This document shows, piece by piece, positions 1 to 9,349 of a stretch of DNA of 64,000 bases. The position numbers were made by a program, and so were the translations under genes. The first letter of the stretch is position 1; each line of letters starts with the position of its first letter. Below the pieces are notes generated by a model, which worked only from the letters and a program-made list of their open reading frames with translations, was not told the origin of the DNA and did not search any database. The DNA comes from Kappaphycus alvarezii (lineage: Eukaryota; Rhodophyta; Florideophyceae; Gigartinales; Solieriaceae). The stretch spans positions 62,001 through 126,000 of the forward strand of contig NADL03000540.1 in assembly GCA_002205965.3 (NCBI GenBank), read 5' to 3'.

Positions 1-2
1 GG

Positions 3-161
3 GAGATATTGGAGTATGCGAAAGGGAACGGAGGAAGGATTGTGAGTGGTGGTAGGGAGGGGTTGAATGGTTTGCGGTGTGGTGCGGGAGGGTCGGCGGT
101 GGAGGAGTGTTGGGCTGGATTTTCGGGGACGGAGAGAATGCGGGTTTTTGTGGGGTTGTGA
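3..161 (+). CDS. C-terminal end of an unidentified protein (partial)
   Basis: The frame is open from the left edge to a TGA at 159-161, giving 52 residues. It begins EILEYAKGNGGRIVSGG and ends MRVFVGL. The stretch is G-rich with many Gly, Glu and Arg codons, unlike the AT-rich leader after the stop. No family is recognised and no motif is visible. The start and most of the protein lie outside the window. It could be a chance open frame in GC-rich DNA, so confidence is limited. About 300 bases of gene-free sequence with CAGTA repeats follow. Confidence 0.35.
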   Translation, partial: EILEYAKGNGGRIVSGGREGLNGLRCGAGGSAVEECWAGFSGTERMRVFVGL

Positions 162-469
162 GGGATAGGTGGACAGGTGTAATTTGGAACAGGTTTGAAG
201 GTTTTGGAGCTGTTTGTTTGCCAATCAATGGCCTCCAAGGTACGGCACCGTGATGGCTAATGGCCATAACGGGACAATGAATGATTTTGCGCGATATCGT
301 TCTGTACAACAAACAAACAAACTCTTTTATTACAGATTCACTAAACCGAGCAGGGTCACTCACAGTCATTTACCGTGGCATGGATACAGTATTCAAAGGA
401 AACGCAGTGCAGTTCTATACGGTATTGCATTGTACTGTCTTACATTACAGCGCAGAGTATCCATCAAGT

Positions 470-493
470 GTACAGTACAGTACTGTACTGTAG
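470..493. repeat. TACAGTAC / GTACTGTAC motif cluster
   Basis: The sequence runs GTACAGTACAGTACTGTACTGTA, a palindromic arrangement of the CAGTA unit. The same unit recurs at about ten places in the window (see findings). Nothing coding is seen around it between 162 and 687. Confidence 0.7.
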
Positions 494-620
494 GGTCATG
501 TTAACTGTAACAAAACCATCCGTTGTGTGTGACACTGTAATGACCAATAAAATATCCATATCACGTAAGCTGGATGAATACCCTTAAATTATTCCTCAAC
601 GCGGGGCAAATAGAATGCCG

Positions 621-646
621 CAGTACAGTACAGTACAGTACAGTAC
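621..646. repeat. (CAGTA)5 microsatellite
   Basis: Five perfect CAGTA units in tandem plus one further C. It is the longest run of the pentamer in the window. Confidence 0.85.
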
Positions 647-687
647 CTGTTGCAGGAGCAGTATAATCATGCGCCGTGAATAACCGT

Positions 688-783
688 ACTTAATGAATTT
701 TATGGAATACAAGACATCACTGTATCCAGTAGTGATACTTAATGAATTTTATGGAATACAAGACATCACTGTATCCAGTAGTG
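688..783. repeat. Tandem duplication, period 49 bp, two copies
   Basis: The block starting ACTTAATGAATTTTATGG at 688 is repeated from 737 with essentially no change up to 783. The second copy then runs into GTACAGTATA. The identity suggests a recent local duplication. Confidence 0.9.
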
Positions 784-913
784 TACAGTATATTCGACCC
801 AATGAACTGCACCTGGCAGGGCATCCCCACACGCTAAATTTGCATCATTCTATCTCTATCAACGCCATTTAAGCGACTCCTCAGGCCAATCGACCCACCC
901 ACCGCCAGACTTC

Positions 914-1285
914 GTGCGTTCTTCGTGCGTTCCGCACCCATTGCATGCAAATCCAACCTGCCGATTTGTGCCAATTTCGCCGCAGGCCGCATCCTTCAAC
1001 CTCCACGATTTTCCGGTTGGAACGTATGCCAAATGCCCCTCATGCACCACGCCATACCAACTTATCAATGGTTTCCTAAGCGACACCCGCCTCTTCGTCC
1101 AACCCCCTCCCCCCTCCAATATCCGTCAATCCCTCTTCTTCTCATTTTGCGATTTTCACCGCCACTCAACACCACCACATTCCTTGCATTTCCAAATAGG
1201 CCGACACCTCCCTCCCCAACAATACTTATGCACTGCCTTGCCCTTCCACATCGCATTAGCAATTGACTTTACCACACCATACTGA
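914..1285 (+). CDS. Possible hypothetical protein (weak)
   Basis: Open frame of 123 codons in a strongly C-rich tract. Its middle part looks protein-like, with a CxxC pair in AKCPSCTTPYQL, while its C-terminal half is rich in Pro, His and Phe. No family is recognised. A minus-strand frame of 86 codons (859-1119) overlaps it, so the strand is not certain. It ends about 115 bases before the TATA box of the next gene and could be part of an upstream gene, an exon, or a by-product of the C-rich composition. Confidence 0.2.
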   Translation: MRSSCVPHPLHANPTCRFVPISPQAASFNLHDFPVGTYAKCPSCTTPYQLINGFLSDTRLFVQPPPPSNIRQSLFFSFCDFHRHSTPPHSLHFQIGRHLPPQQYLCTALPFHIALAIDFTTPY

Positions 1286-1402
1286 TCACTTCATCCTATT
1301 TCAAGTTCCGTAATCATCAACCCTCAATAGTATCGTCTCACCGCTTCCCCAAAACCCTCCTCATCCCACGCTAACCACTTTTTCCGCTCCCACCCCGCAC
1401 CT

Positions 1403-1408
1403 TATAAA
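1403..1408 (+). promoter_or_regulatory. TATA box (TATAAA)
   Basis: TATAAA lies in an otherwise C-rich tract. It is followed by a CCCC/CTCC-rich leader and by ATGs at 1472 and 1522. The distance suits a start of transcription near 1430-1440. It supports plus-strand transcription of the gene below. Confidence 0.5.
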
Positions 1409-1648
1409 CACCCCCTCCCCTCCACCACCAACCACTTCCCCCAGCCACAGCCCTCCAATCCAATCCCAACCATGCGCCGCCCACGCCCCACCACAGCCCC
1501 CCAACCTTCACCCCCCCCATCATGACCGCCCCCGCCCTCCACCTCCACTTCCACCTCCTCCTCAACCTCCTCCAAATCCCCTCCCACCCAACGTTGGGGC
1601 ACCCTGGTCCCCTCCTCCCATCCGCAAGGATACCCCGCCGCAGAGCAA

Positions 1649-2505
1649 ATGAACGTCTTCATCGCACAGACCGTTCCCAAAGGCTCTACCACCGTGCTGG
1701 AAAGGGGACGCGCTGTCGCCCGCCAACCGGAAGGGCCGATTGCTATGTCGAGGTTTGTCCTAGTGGTGGTAGGGATGTTGTTATGCATCCGGGTTTTAGG
1801 CGTTTTTTTGGGGGTGGGGGTGTGAATGGGGTGGGCGTGCGCCTGAAGGATGGTTTGGTACTGATGGTTTGTTGCGGTTGGGGCATTTGGTGTGTTCGGA
1901 TTGCTTGTGATGGCTGGGTGGAGGGATGGTGCATGGTAGATGCTTGGCTAGTTGTGCGAGGGTAGGGAGCCTTTGTGGATAGGTGTGAGATTGATAAAAG
2001 TCCACCAAGACCCTCACGTTGCGGTTGTACAATATTTTACTTTTGTGTGTGGGCATTGTGGCAATCAAGAAGCGCGCTATTTCAGAGGGTCTAGTTTCAG
2101 AGGTCGAGTGGCAGTGGCGCTTGGGAGGCTCCTCCGGTAATGTGGGATGAGGTTTTGTAAACTAGTGACATACACCGTTTGGTGAGACAGTTTGTGCGTC
2201 CGGGCGTAACCTGCGGCGTAGAGGAAAAGCGAATTGTCAAAGTAGGCAGCAGTTGGAGATATTTCGTGGTACACGGGGAATGCTCACCAGATGGCTACTC
2301 TATCGGATTTGTGAAAGACAGCACTGTATGTTCGGATTTTAGTGGCGACTGTCCGAAGAGGGATTTTGCATGGATGTGGAAATTTGTGCTCGTGGGAGCA
2401 AAGACTCAACCGGTGCATTGCTGGGAAAAGCATGGACGGGTGACTTTTTATTTGATTACGGATACCCATGTGGAATTTGTACATGTTGGTTTCCTTTTTG
2501 TCTGA
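1649..2505 (+). CDS. Probable two-exon hypothetical protein (exons 1649..1752 and 2166..2505)
   Basis: Exon 1 is protein-like: MNVFIAQTVPKGSTTVLERG continuing to GPIAMS. The same frame is open from 1526 through a Pro/Ser/Thr-rich stretch, so the true start may lie upstream, but an in-frame TGA at 1523 blocks the ATG at 1472. At 1752/1753 the sequence AG|GTTTGT fits a 5' splice site, and base composition flips there from C-rich to G-rich. An acceptor at 2165 (TTTTGTAAACTAG) keeps the frame and joins to a 113-codon exon ending at TGA 2503-2505. The spliced length is 147 residues. The second exon has several Cys and Trp residues and no motif I can name. The splice sites are inferred. A minus-strand frame (1402-1788) overlaps exon 1 but is dominated by Glu/Gly runs and seems a shadow. 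Confidence 0.4.
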
Positions 2506-3539
2506 CCTGGGAATTGCAAATGCTTTCATATTGACTGCTGCGTTTGGCCCTGTGTGACGAGGAAATGTTGAAATTCTCTGTGTGGCCTAGAGTCGGGACG
2601 CTAGCAATCCCGACCTACAGTACAGTACGAAATAGAATGATTTTGTCAACGGAATGAGAGGTCAATTTAGTGTGCTGTTGATTCGAATGGCGACGGGGCT
2701 GCATTCGAATGTTCCATTAGTACAGTGTATAAAGGAACTGTTTCCTTGCTGTTAGCACTAGAATTTTATTACACTGCTCTAGTACAGCGACTTTATCCCG
2801 CATAACGCATTAGCCGCGTGGAAATAACCGACCACATCTTCCATGCATTAAAATAACCCAAAAATTTCCCCTGCTCATGTACGCGTATGTTGGGAACCGC
2901 AAATATAATTGCAATGAAGATTCAAAGGGAGACTCGCAGGATAGGGTTTAGCCTAGCAAAACCCCGTAGGACAAGGACACTGGCTTTCTACCTTTTACTG
3001 AAATAGCCAGATTTATTTTACATCCAATTAGGCGACCCATTTGTTGGTCAACTTCCATCTAGTTCACAGCACAAACATTCACTCACAAGAGGAAAGGGAA
3101 AATAAAGCCTTTGTTTTCGCAAAGTGTGCAAACGAAGCATTCCTTTTGTTGACTAGGCACCAGACAGGACCTTGGCTTTTGCTACGCAGACCCGGTGCTC
3201 TTGGTAATTCCGGAATCTCAAGACGTGTGTTTCTGCGTTTGTTGTGCAGTACAGTATGTACAATACAGTACAGTACACCCTTGTCATGCATTTGTCATGC
3301 TGAATCACCGAAAATTGCGCACATACCCTATGACCTCCAAACGTGGCTCATGGCTTGAGCCCTCCCCACGAAGTCTACACCCTTCAGCACCAGCTCTCCA
3401 GAAGTCTGTTGCTTCCCTTCCACATTCCCTCCCGCGATACGGAATTCCGGTTCTACCCCCTGGTTTTCGACTCGCTCGGTGCCTCTTCCCCCGCAACTGT
3501 ATTGTTAATCGAATAGTTTGTACCCCGCGTTGCTAGAAA
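2506..3539. other. Intergenic, no confident gene
   Basis: Holds TACAGTAC clusters (2616-2628 and 3246-3276) and one member of the short GYFNxWK repeat family (next entry). Short open frames at 3041-3536 overlap on both strands and show no recognisable protein. Confidence 0.6.
2797..2870 (-). repeat. Dispersed repeat, GYFNxWK family, copy 1
   Basis: About 75 bases closely match 58265-58352 and, on the other strand, 45736-45778 and 55036-55112. Read on the minus strand it gives GKFLGYFNAWKMWSVIST and then a stop after RYAG. The matches among copies keep amino acids as well as bases, which suggests an eroded coding end of a mobile element rather than a non-coding repeat. The parent is unknown. 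Confidence 0.65.
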
Positions 3540-3703
3540 TGGCCACACCTCGGACGCTACTATTCGCTCGCGTATTTTTCGGTGCGTGTATTGCGTCTTG
3601 TGGTCGTCAGTGGCTATATCATCTCGTGAACTCTACTGCACGTTGCCGACGTGGCCCATCTAGTTCTTATTCAGTCGATCAGTCGTTGTACGCTCTGAGA
3701 TAA
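3540..3703 (+). CDS. Possible small protein, 54 residues (weak)
   Basis: An ATG frame begins MATPRTLLFARVFFGACIAS, which resembles a short signal peptide or membrane segment, and ends ALR before TAA. The upstream frame is open a little further, to 3518. No family is recognised. It ends only 12 bases before a minisatellite. It is short enough to be chance. Confidence 0.2.
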
Positions 3704-3715
3704 GAGGAAAGGATT

Positions 3716-3845
3716 GGGTATTTTACTCTTGGATGGGTTTGGGTATTTTATTCTTGGATGGGTTTGGGTATTTTATTCTTAGATGGGTTTGGGTATTTTA
3801 TTCTTAGATGGGTTTGGGTATTTTACTCTTGGATGGGTTTGGGTA
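3716..3845 (+). repeat. Minisatellite, 25-bp unit, five copies
   Basis: Five units of GGGTATTTTACTCTTGGATGGGTTT (with T/C and G/A variants at two sites) followed by a partial unit. The first 18 bases of the unit match a single-copy string at 5390-5407 and, less exactly, about 48193-48211. Both lie in the 3' tail of the LINE-like family, so the array seems to have been expanded from such a tail. Confidence 0.9.
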
Positions 3846-3972
3846 GTACGGTAAGAGAACATGATATTTACTCATTATTTATACATGTAGAGTTCGACTA
3901 ATACGGCACTGTAAATGAGTACTACACTCGTCAATTGTTGTTCTGTGGCTTTATTCCAACCAAATCCGCGCT

Positions 3973-4010
3973 GGAGACAAAAACTATTCATGGAGACAAA
4001 AACTATTCAT
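3973..4010. repeat. Perfect 19-bp tandem duplication
   Basis: GGAGACAAAAACTATTCAT occurs twice without a gap. Confidence 0.85.
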
Positions 4011-4310
4011 ACTGTAAGCAAATACACTCTGTAACGTACAAACTATGCATTAGAAACGTAGGGGAACAGTACAGTACTGTGCACTCTGCTATCTTCTTTG
4101 TTACACAACGCCTTCCATCTGCTGTCTCCCCTTTTGGTTAGCGTGGGTGCATAGTTCAGTTGTCGCCTGGACATGTCTTTCTAGTGTCGACCACTTCCCG
4201 CATGGTGCAGGAATGTGAACACAATAAAAGATTCTCCTATCCGTTACAAACCCTTCGGTTCAGAGACTTCCGAGCTCCCACAGTAAACACACCCACTATT
4301 CCTCATTGTA

Positions 4311-4329
4311 GTGCACAGTTGCTGTGCAC
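4311..4329. repeat. Short hairpin
   Basis: GTGCACAG-TTG-CTGTGCAC, a perfect 8-bp inverted repeat with a 3-base loop. The word CTGTGCAC recurs close by around 4340. Function unknown. No gene is seen between 3846 and 4513. Confidence 0.5.
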
Positions 4330-4513
4330 ATTCTAAGGAACTGTGCACTATACTCAGTTTCTGCGCACTTTCCAGTAGCCTCGTCCCTGTACCAGTATTA
4401 ACTTTGGGGAAGAGGTGACCTTTTACTCAAATGCAGTATGTTGGGACCTTACGGCCCCTACTGGATCTAGTGGGGCTCAACAGCGCTGAATTAACTTTAG
4501 GAGGCTAGCACTC

Positions 4514-4650
4514 TGATGCCTTTGCGGTGATAACCGAGATCGCGAGGGGCGTAACCGTGAGGGCTGTGGAAAGTTATGGATAGGTGCGGGGGATATGATG
4601 CAAGGCCATGCTGCGGCCGCTGTCACGTCTTAACGCTCGAGCCAGCCTTC
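4514..4650 (+). mobile_element. LINE-like C-terminal fragment, copy A (degenerate)
   Basis: Translation of the plus strand gives DAFAVITEIARGVTVRAVES followed, in a shifted frame, by GHAAAAVTS. This parallels the conserved end of the copies at 5503-5730, 6200-6480 and 49735-49998 (DVARxVAxxAMETYG and QRHAAAxMSNA). The frame carries stops and at least one shift, so it is dead. It is a short fragment whose 5' part is not recognised. Confidence 0.6.
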
Positions 4651-5051
4651 AAACAAGTGTTGCACATACTTTTCCAGCGAATTACTCCTCGGCCAAGCCG
4701 CGACTGCGTGTAGCACTAGAAGCGGCTGACCATGTCGTTCAAAATTCTTCCTCCTCTCAAGAAAACTGTAGTGCGCAGTTCCTCCTCGTTTATTGCATAC
4801 ACTTTCATCACATATCAAATTGCATGCAGAGATGACAATCATGGTTGAGAGACGTCGGAGCTAATGTAGCTTATATATGACGGGGCCAAAGGGCCCTTCA
4901 AATGACCACTGAGGCGGACAATTGCTGGCTAAACAAAGCCCGAGCCCGCTGGGCGCAGGTACTTGACGGTACACCAACTCAGCGGTCAACCTAGTCCGGA
5001 ACACACCTGATCTCTCACACACCTGAATCTCCACCCAGATCTGACTCCCCC

Positions 5052-5378
5052 TCACCCGAACCGTCCCCCGCACCTGCCTGCCCGACCCCTGAACCTCTGC
5101 GTACACTTGGCAGCCACGCGTACCTGGCCGCCGCACCTGGCGTGTTCGCGAATTTCCTGTTCCTTTCGAGTGCAACGGTACGCGTTCTTGACCTGTGAGC
5201 GCCTGATCTCAGCGAAGCGCCGCTGTGCAGTCCAACCTCCCAGTGTATGTTGGGTGAAGGAGTGATCGGTTCTTCTGGCGTATACCGCTGCCCGGGGCGA
5301 GACAGTTGAGGTGCGTGTCTTAAGCCTCGGCTGACGGCTTCTTTTGGCTAGAACGGGGAAAACTGCGGCGATGAGCAA
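5052..5378 (-). CDS. Possible basic protein or exon (weak)
   Basis: A 108-codon frame on the minus strand holds TLGGWTAQRRFAEIRRSQVK and a basic C-terminal tail. An overlapping minus frame (4861-5175) is also protein-like in its middle part, RQVRGTVRVRGSQIWVEIQV, so the coding frame may switch near 5100 through an intron or a frameshift. No family is recognised. It lies between LINE-like fragments A and B and may itself be mobile-element debris. Confidence 0.2.
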   Translation of the reverse strand: MLIAAVFPVLAKRSRQPRLKTRTSTVSPRAAVYARRTDHSFTQHTLGGWTAQRRFAEIRRSQVKNAYRCTRKEQEIREHARCGGQVRVAAKCTQRFRGRAGRCGGRFG

Positions 5379-5380
5379 GG

Positions 5381-5735
5381 GGGAAAGGTTTGGGTATTTT
5401 ACTCTTGGAAGATATATCCGATCTATCCCATGGTTTTCCAGACAACCACAATCAACTCAAAAAGGGTATACCGACACAGTAATGAGGAAGGAACTACGCT
5501 CCCTAAAATGCTACCTTCAGGCCAGCCATCAAGCAGGCCGCATTGGACATGACGGCTGCTGCGGCGTGCCTTTGCATCAAAATTCCCCGAACCTTTCCGT
5601 ACGTCTCCAGTGCCCTCACGGCCACGTTCCTTGCCCCGTCATTTCGCTCCCCTTGCGCTTCCATAGCCATCAAGGCAGCGCGGAAACAAATGAGGTCAAT
5701 CGAAACTCTCACCGCCTTGAGGCACAACACGTGGT
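5381..5735 (-). mobile_element. LINE-like 3' fragment, copy B
   Basis: On the minus strand a 75-codon frame (5503-5730) ends with ARNVAVRALETYGKVRGILM, then QRHAAAAVMSNAACLMAGLK and VAF before TAG. The region 5381-5502 is its 3' tail and is shared with 48184-48350, including the string GGGTATTTTACTCTTGGA. The domain resembles the segment that follows the reverse transcriptase in many protist LINE-like ORFs; that family assignment is inference from memory. The fragment is 5'-truncated. It meets copy C head to head near 5737. A 299-codon plus-strand frame (5344-6243) crosses both copies and is not a gene in this part. Confidence 0.65.
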
Positions 5736-5738
5736 CAG

Positions 5739-6480
5739 GTGCATTGCTCAGAAGATCTTTTCCGCACTAGGCCCTCGTTCCCTTTCAAGGTTTACACGGG
5801 GCGCTTTCCGAATTCGATCGCGGTTAACGACGAGATGTATGCCACAAAATTTGGCCGTCACATTCCCGCCTTCCTTCGTGGTCTTTCCAAGCTCAGCTGT
5901 GAGGAGACTTACCGTCTTGGTTTGCCAAAGTCGTTTCAAGACTGAAGCGATTACCATGCGGACCCCCTTGGCTCCTTCGAGATGTTTGGCTATGCAGCGA
6001 TTCTCAAGCGTACATTGCAGCCGACGGCGACACGGGGGAAGGTTACCTCGTTCTCTTGTACAACACGTCGGACTTAGCAAGGCCGCGCGACACCCCGTCA
6101 TGGAGCCCCGTCCCAATGGCCAACACCGCACAAGGCCAGACATCAAAGCTTTAGGGAGCACAGGAGGGACAGACTTCTTCGACGTCACCTTCGTCAATCC
6201 ACTTGCCCCTCCAACACACGGGCCCGTTGCTTCAATCCCCTGACATCTCTGAACGCCGCGAAAGCGTCAAAGTTCAGGAGGTATCAAGATTTCATCACCA
6301 CGCATGCCAGGTCCCGACTGATCCCAGTGCCGATATCCAATCTTGGCGGGTGGCACCCAGACGCATTCGTGATGCTCACAGACGTGGCTAGGCACGTCGC
6401 CACACTAGCCATGGAGACTGTTAGGCGCGTGCTGATAGGAACGGATTTTTTGTCGCCGTCATCTACAGACTTTTAGTTTA
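5739..6480 (+). mobile_element. LINE-like C-terminal region, copy C
   Basis: This is the longest copy. In order it holds a segment ending ETYRLGLPKSF (about 5740-5942), a segment with GSTGGTDFFDVTFVNPLAP (about 6155-6214), and, after a frame change, AAKASKFRRYQDF, RLIPVPISNLGGWHPDAF and VMLTDVARHVATLAMET, ending at TAG near 6475. The order RLGLP, DVTxVxPxAP, KxRxY, P...GWHP, QRHAAA is what I know from the C-terminal ends of many LINE-like ORFs in protists and oomycetes. At least two frameshifts are needed, so it is not functional. The last part, after VRRVLIG, departs from the other copies. Confidence 0.6.
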
Positions 6481-6773
6481 CTGTACTACCTCCCTTGTCC
6501 AAAATTGCTTATAGTTCCGGTCCTTCCTCGTCCTCCGAGAGCCTTGCTTATCATTACTGCGGTCCTCTCCAAATTTACTTCCATTTTATCTAGATATTTT
6601 TATACTGTATCTACCCCTCTGAATCGATCCCGAATCAAGGTCTTTTCCCCTTTTTGCTTATCTCCTCCTCCAAATTCGCTTTTTTTGAGAAAAAGGGCGC
6701 AAATGCAGTACTGAAAAATCCCTTGCAGATTTATTTTAACTATTCCTAATCGATAGAACCTGCCCCGGGAGCC

Positions 6774-6781
6774 TATTTAAA
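6774..6781 (+). promoter_or_regulatory. TATA-like box (TATTTAAA)
   Basis: It lies 109 bases upstream of the ATG at 6890, in front of a C-rich leader with many ACACCC and CTTCTCCC words. The distance and context suit a class II promoter for the acidic frame that follows. No gene is seen between 6481 and 6773. Confidence 0.5.
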
Positions 6782-6889
6782 CCCCTTTATTCCAAGTTTC
6801 AAACGTCCCCGATCATTTTACTCATCACCCTTCTCCCCCACACACCCAAAACACCCTCTATCTTCTGTTTACAGTTATTTACAACCAAA

Positions 6890-7489
6890 ATGAACAACCT
6901 TCGCCCCTCCGCCCCAATCACCAAAAAAAGCCCCTCTAGCCCCTTAAACGGCCTTGCGCTCGCTGTATATGGCCCGACGGATGCAGACGACTACCTGAGA
7001 CGCCAGACTAAGAAGAAGGTAATCGAGTTCGTCCGCAAGCTCTTCGTTGAGGATGAGGCCGAGGAGGTACCTGAGGGGCAGGAGTAGGAGGTCGAGGAGG
7101 GAGCTGAGGAGAGCTTCGAGGAGTGGGCAGCCCCGGAATTGGTCTACGAGGTTAAGGAGGACGAGTATGAAGATGAGGACGTGGATGAAGACGAGGAAGA
7201 GGATGAAGACGAGGACGAGGATGAACACGAGGACGAGGATGAACACGAGGATGAATACGAGGACGAGAAGGATGAAGGACGGGGAGGCATGGGAAGTGTT
7301 GGAATGGTGGAATGTATGGAACAAGTGGTACCGACGATGGAACCGGATAGGGATATCTTTAGTAGTTTAGATATCTCCCAGGAGGAAATAGATAGTTATG
7401 CGCCGTTCGCAGATATCTGTGGGGACTGCTTGGGCAGCATGGATATTTTAAAGGAGTTGTTTGGATCCGATTTAGAGAATGGGAAATAA
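6890..7489 (+). CDS. Acidic protein of unknown function, apparently part of a repeated element
   Basis: One reading frame of 200 codons runs from ATG 6890 to TAA 7487-7489, interrupted once. The N-terminal part (to about residue 65) has a basic helix-like stretch, YLRRQTKKKVIEFVRKLF. The middle (about residues 85-125) is a run of Asp and Glu with a few His and Tyr. The C-terminal part ends with short conserved pieces such as DIFSSLDIS and ILKELFGSDLE. An eroded copy of this C-terminal end occurs inverted at 8898-9017, and both copies are followed by the same 400-bp repeat. That makes it likely to be an ORF of a mobile element rather than a host gene. No family is recognised. Acidic tails of this kind occur in chaperones and chromatin proteins, but nothing else supports those. 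Confidence 0.45.
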
Positions 7490-7526
7490 GAGGACCATAT
7501 TGATTGTTAGTTTCTTAAGTATCTTT

Positions 7527-7930
7527 TGTTAAGAGCATATCGTCCACAAAAGGTGTTTTTATGCATTTCCTGGTACCCTCTGTAGTTTTGTTTGGACTTT
7601 AGGGGTAGCTGAAAGTCTATATAAGCTGAGTAAACTGCTTCCTCATGGAGAGGCCAAGCAAGTTGGCAGAAAACTTCAAGTCAAGTCCCGAGTAGTAGGA
7701 AGTTGAGAGTCAACTTCAGACCAAAGAAACCTTTTTCCTACGCTGCTCACAGAGCATCAGTCGCAGACCCTGCCCCATTCATACCTTCTTGTAGGCCTAT
7801 CACCTCTCTTCCATATACACTCCTTCTTGTTCGTTCAAATATACCACGGTAGCACTTTTGTCGCTTGCAACACCTCCTTCTTGGGGTAGTTGGTTCTGAG
7901 TATCTCTTCTCCGACGATTTACCCCTATCA
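7527..7930 (+). repeat. LTR-like repeat, left copy (404 bp)
   Basis: It begins TGTTA and ends TATCA, has a TATATAAG box at 7618-7625, and matches 8454-8853 in inverted orientation at roughly 80-90 percent by eye. The best part is the box and the 100 bases after it. The match ends abruptly after the terminal CA. The TG...CA ends, the internal promoter and the size suit an LTR. It follows the acidic frame directly. No reverse transcriptase lies near enough to assign it. Confidence 0.55.
7618..7625 (+). promoter_or_regulatory. TATA box inside the LTR-like repeat
   Basis: TATATAAG, conserved in the inverted copy at 8757-8764. It is followed in both by GCTGAGTAAACTGCTTCCTC. Confidence 0.5.
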
Positions 7931-8453
7931 GAGACCTTCGGGCAGGTGCGATTTTTCCTTTTGCAAGGACACGCTGCGGCGACGGTTTCGTCCAACGCAG
8001 CATGCCTTACGGCTGGCCTAACACCAGCCCTGTGAGCTAGTACCTCATGACCAGGCCTAATTTCCAGACTCCATTACATAGACCTGTCCCTCTTAGCCTT
8101 CGGAAAATAGCCGTCCTGCATCCCTAATCAGTAAAGCACTCCAAAAATTCCCCCTTGTACAACATAGCCCTACAATGATATGGAGATTATAGGTGCCAGT
8201 TTGAACCCGACGCCAGCGATTGGCTTGCTTCTATGTTGTACATACACTACAACAATATCTTAACTTCGTCCCCATATCGACCCGGTCCCGAGCGCCTAGA
8301 GCAAACAAGCACCCACTTCATGCCGTGACTCTCATATGCGTCCCCTTCATCGATAACACCTATGATTACACAACCGTCTCCATAGCATACGAACTGTGAA
8401 AGCTCGGAGATCCTAGAGGGGCGAACAAAGTTCCATTACTTCAAGGAGAACTT
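7931..8453. other. Spacer between the two inverted LTR-like repeats
   Basis: About 520 bases with no open frame of note. The two inner flanks are unrelated to each other, which marks the repeat ends. Nothing recognisable is seen. Confidence 0.5.
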
Positions 8454-8853
8454 TGATAGGGGTAAATTGTCGGGAGAAGAGATACTCAGAATCAATTACC
8501 CCAAGGAGGTGTTGCAAGCGACAAAAGTGATACCGTGGTATATTTGAACGAACAAAAAGGTGGGGATAAGGAAGACAGTTGAGAGGGCTACAAGCAAATA
8601 TAGAAGGGCCAGGGTCTACCACTAATGCTCTGTGGCCAGCGTAGGAAAAATATTTCTTGGATCTGAAGTTGACTCTCAACTTCATACAACTCGGGACTTG
8701 ACTTGAAGTTGTCTGCCAACTTGCTTGACCTCCACAAGAGGAAGCAGTTTACTCAGCTTATATAGACTTTTGGCTAACCCTAAAGCCTCAAACAAACTTA
8801 CTAAGAACCGTAAAATGCATCAAAAGGAATCGTGTGAACGAGGAAGACTAACA
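8454..8853 (-). repeat. LTR-like repeat, inverted copy (400 bp)
   Basis: Minus-strand counterpart of 7527-7930, with the same TGTTA start (at 8853), TATATAAG box (8757-8764) and TATCA end (8454). The two copies differ at perhaps one base in six to ten by eye, so they are old or from different insertions. Confidence 0.55.
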
Positions 8854-8897
8854 GCAGATACTATCAGGATAAATATCTAGATTTATTCCTTAATATC

Positions 8898-9017
8898 TTA
8901 GTCCTCTAGATCAGAGCCAAACGGTTCCCCCAAAATCCCTACCTCCAATACAGTCCACAAATATTCCTTCTAGTAGTTCACACCAGCTGCAATATCTAGA
9001 TCACTAAAAAATATCCT
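8898..9017 (-). pseudogene. Eroded C-terminal end of the acidic protein, inverted copy
   Basis: Minus-strand translation gives pieces such as RIFFSDLDIAAG and EPFGSDLED, aligning with DIFSSLDIS and KELFGSDLE at the end of the frame at 6890-7489. As in the left copy, the coding end is followed by the LTR-like repeat. The remnant is broken. Confidence 0.5.
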
Positions 9018-9349
9018 AATTCAGCCCCATGACCGGTGCCCAGGACATCCCCTTTTACCTCCTTATATAAAGTTTGAAACACTCCAAATATGTGGCACCC
9101 GAGCAGTATTTATGCCAGTACAGCACCGCCACTTTACAGCGCATAGAATACCTCTAAAAGAAAATAAATTATGAAGTATAGCGCAGCCGGCGCAGCATAT
9201 GTTTTTTTCTTTTTTTCCGCCTTATTTTGTTACATCACTCCATCTCGCTGAAGACGATCGTCCCGGCTCGTCCTTATTGCTCCTGTTGTTCTTCTGGTAG
9301 TTCTATCATCAGGGAGACTATATGGTTGACAGAAAGGATATGGCAGTAA

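Noticed and set aside
1402-1788. 128-codon minus-strand frame with Glu/Gly runs
   Set aside because: It is antisense to the better plus-strand exon. The plus strand also has a TATA box and a donor site, so the minus frame is taken as a shadow.
5344-6243. Longest open frame of the window, 299 codons on the plus strand
   Set aside because: Its first part is antisense to the clearly conserved minus-strand coding end of LINE-like copy B, and most of its translation is Arg/Ser/His-rich. Only the end (GGTDFFDVTFVNPLAP) is real, as part of copy C.
7144-7270. GA-rich run that looks like a microsatellite
   Set aside because: It is in frame with the acidic ORF and encodes Asp/Glu with interspersed His and Tyr. 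It is treated as coding low complexity.
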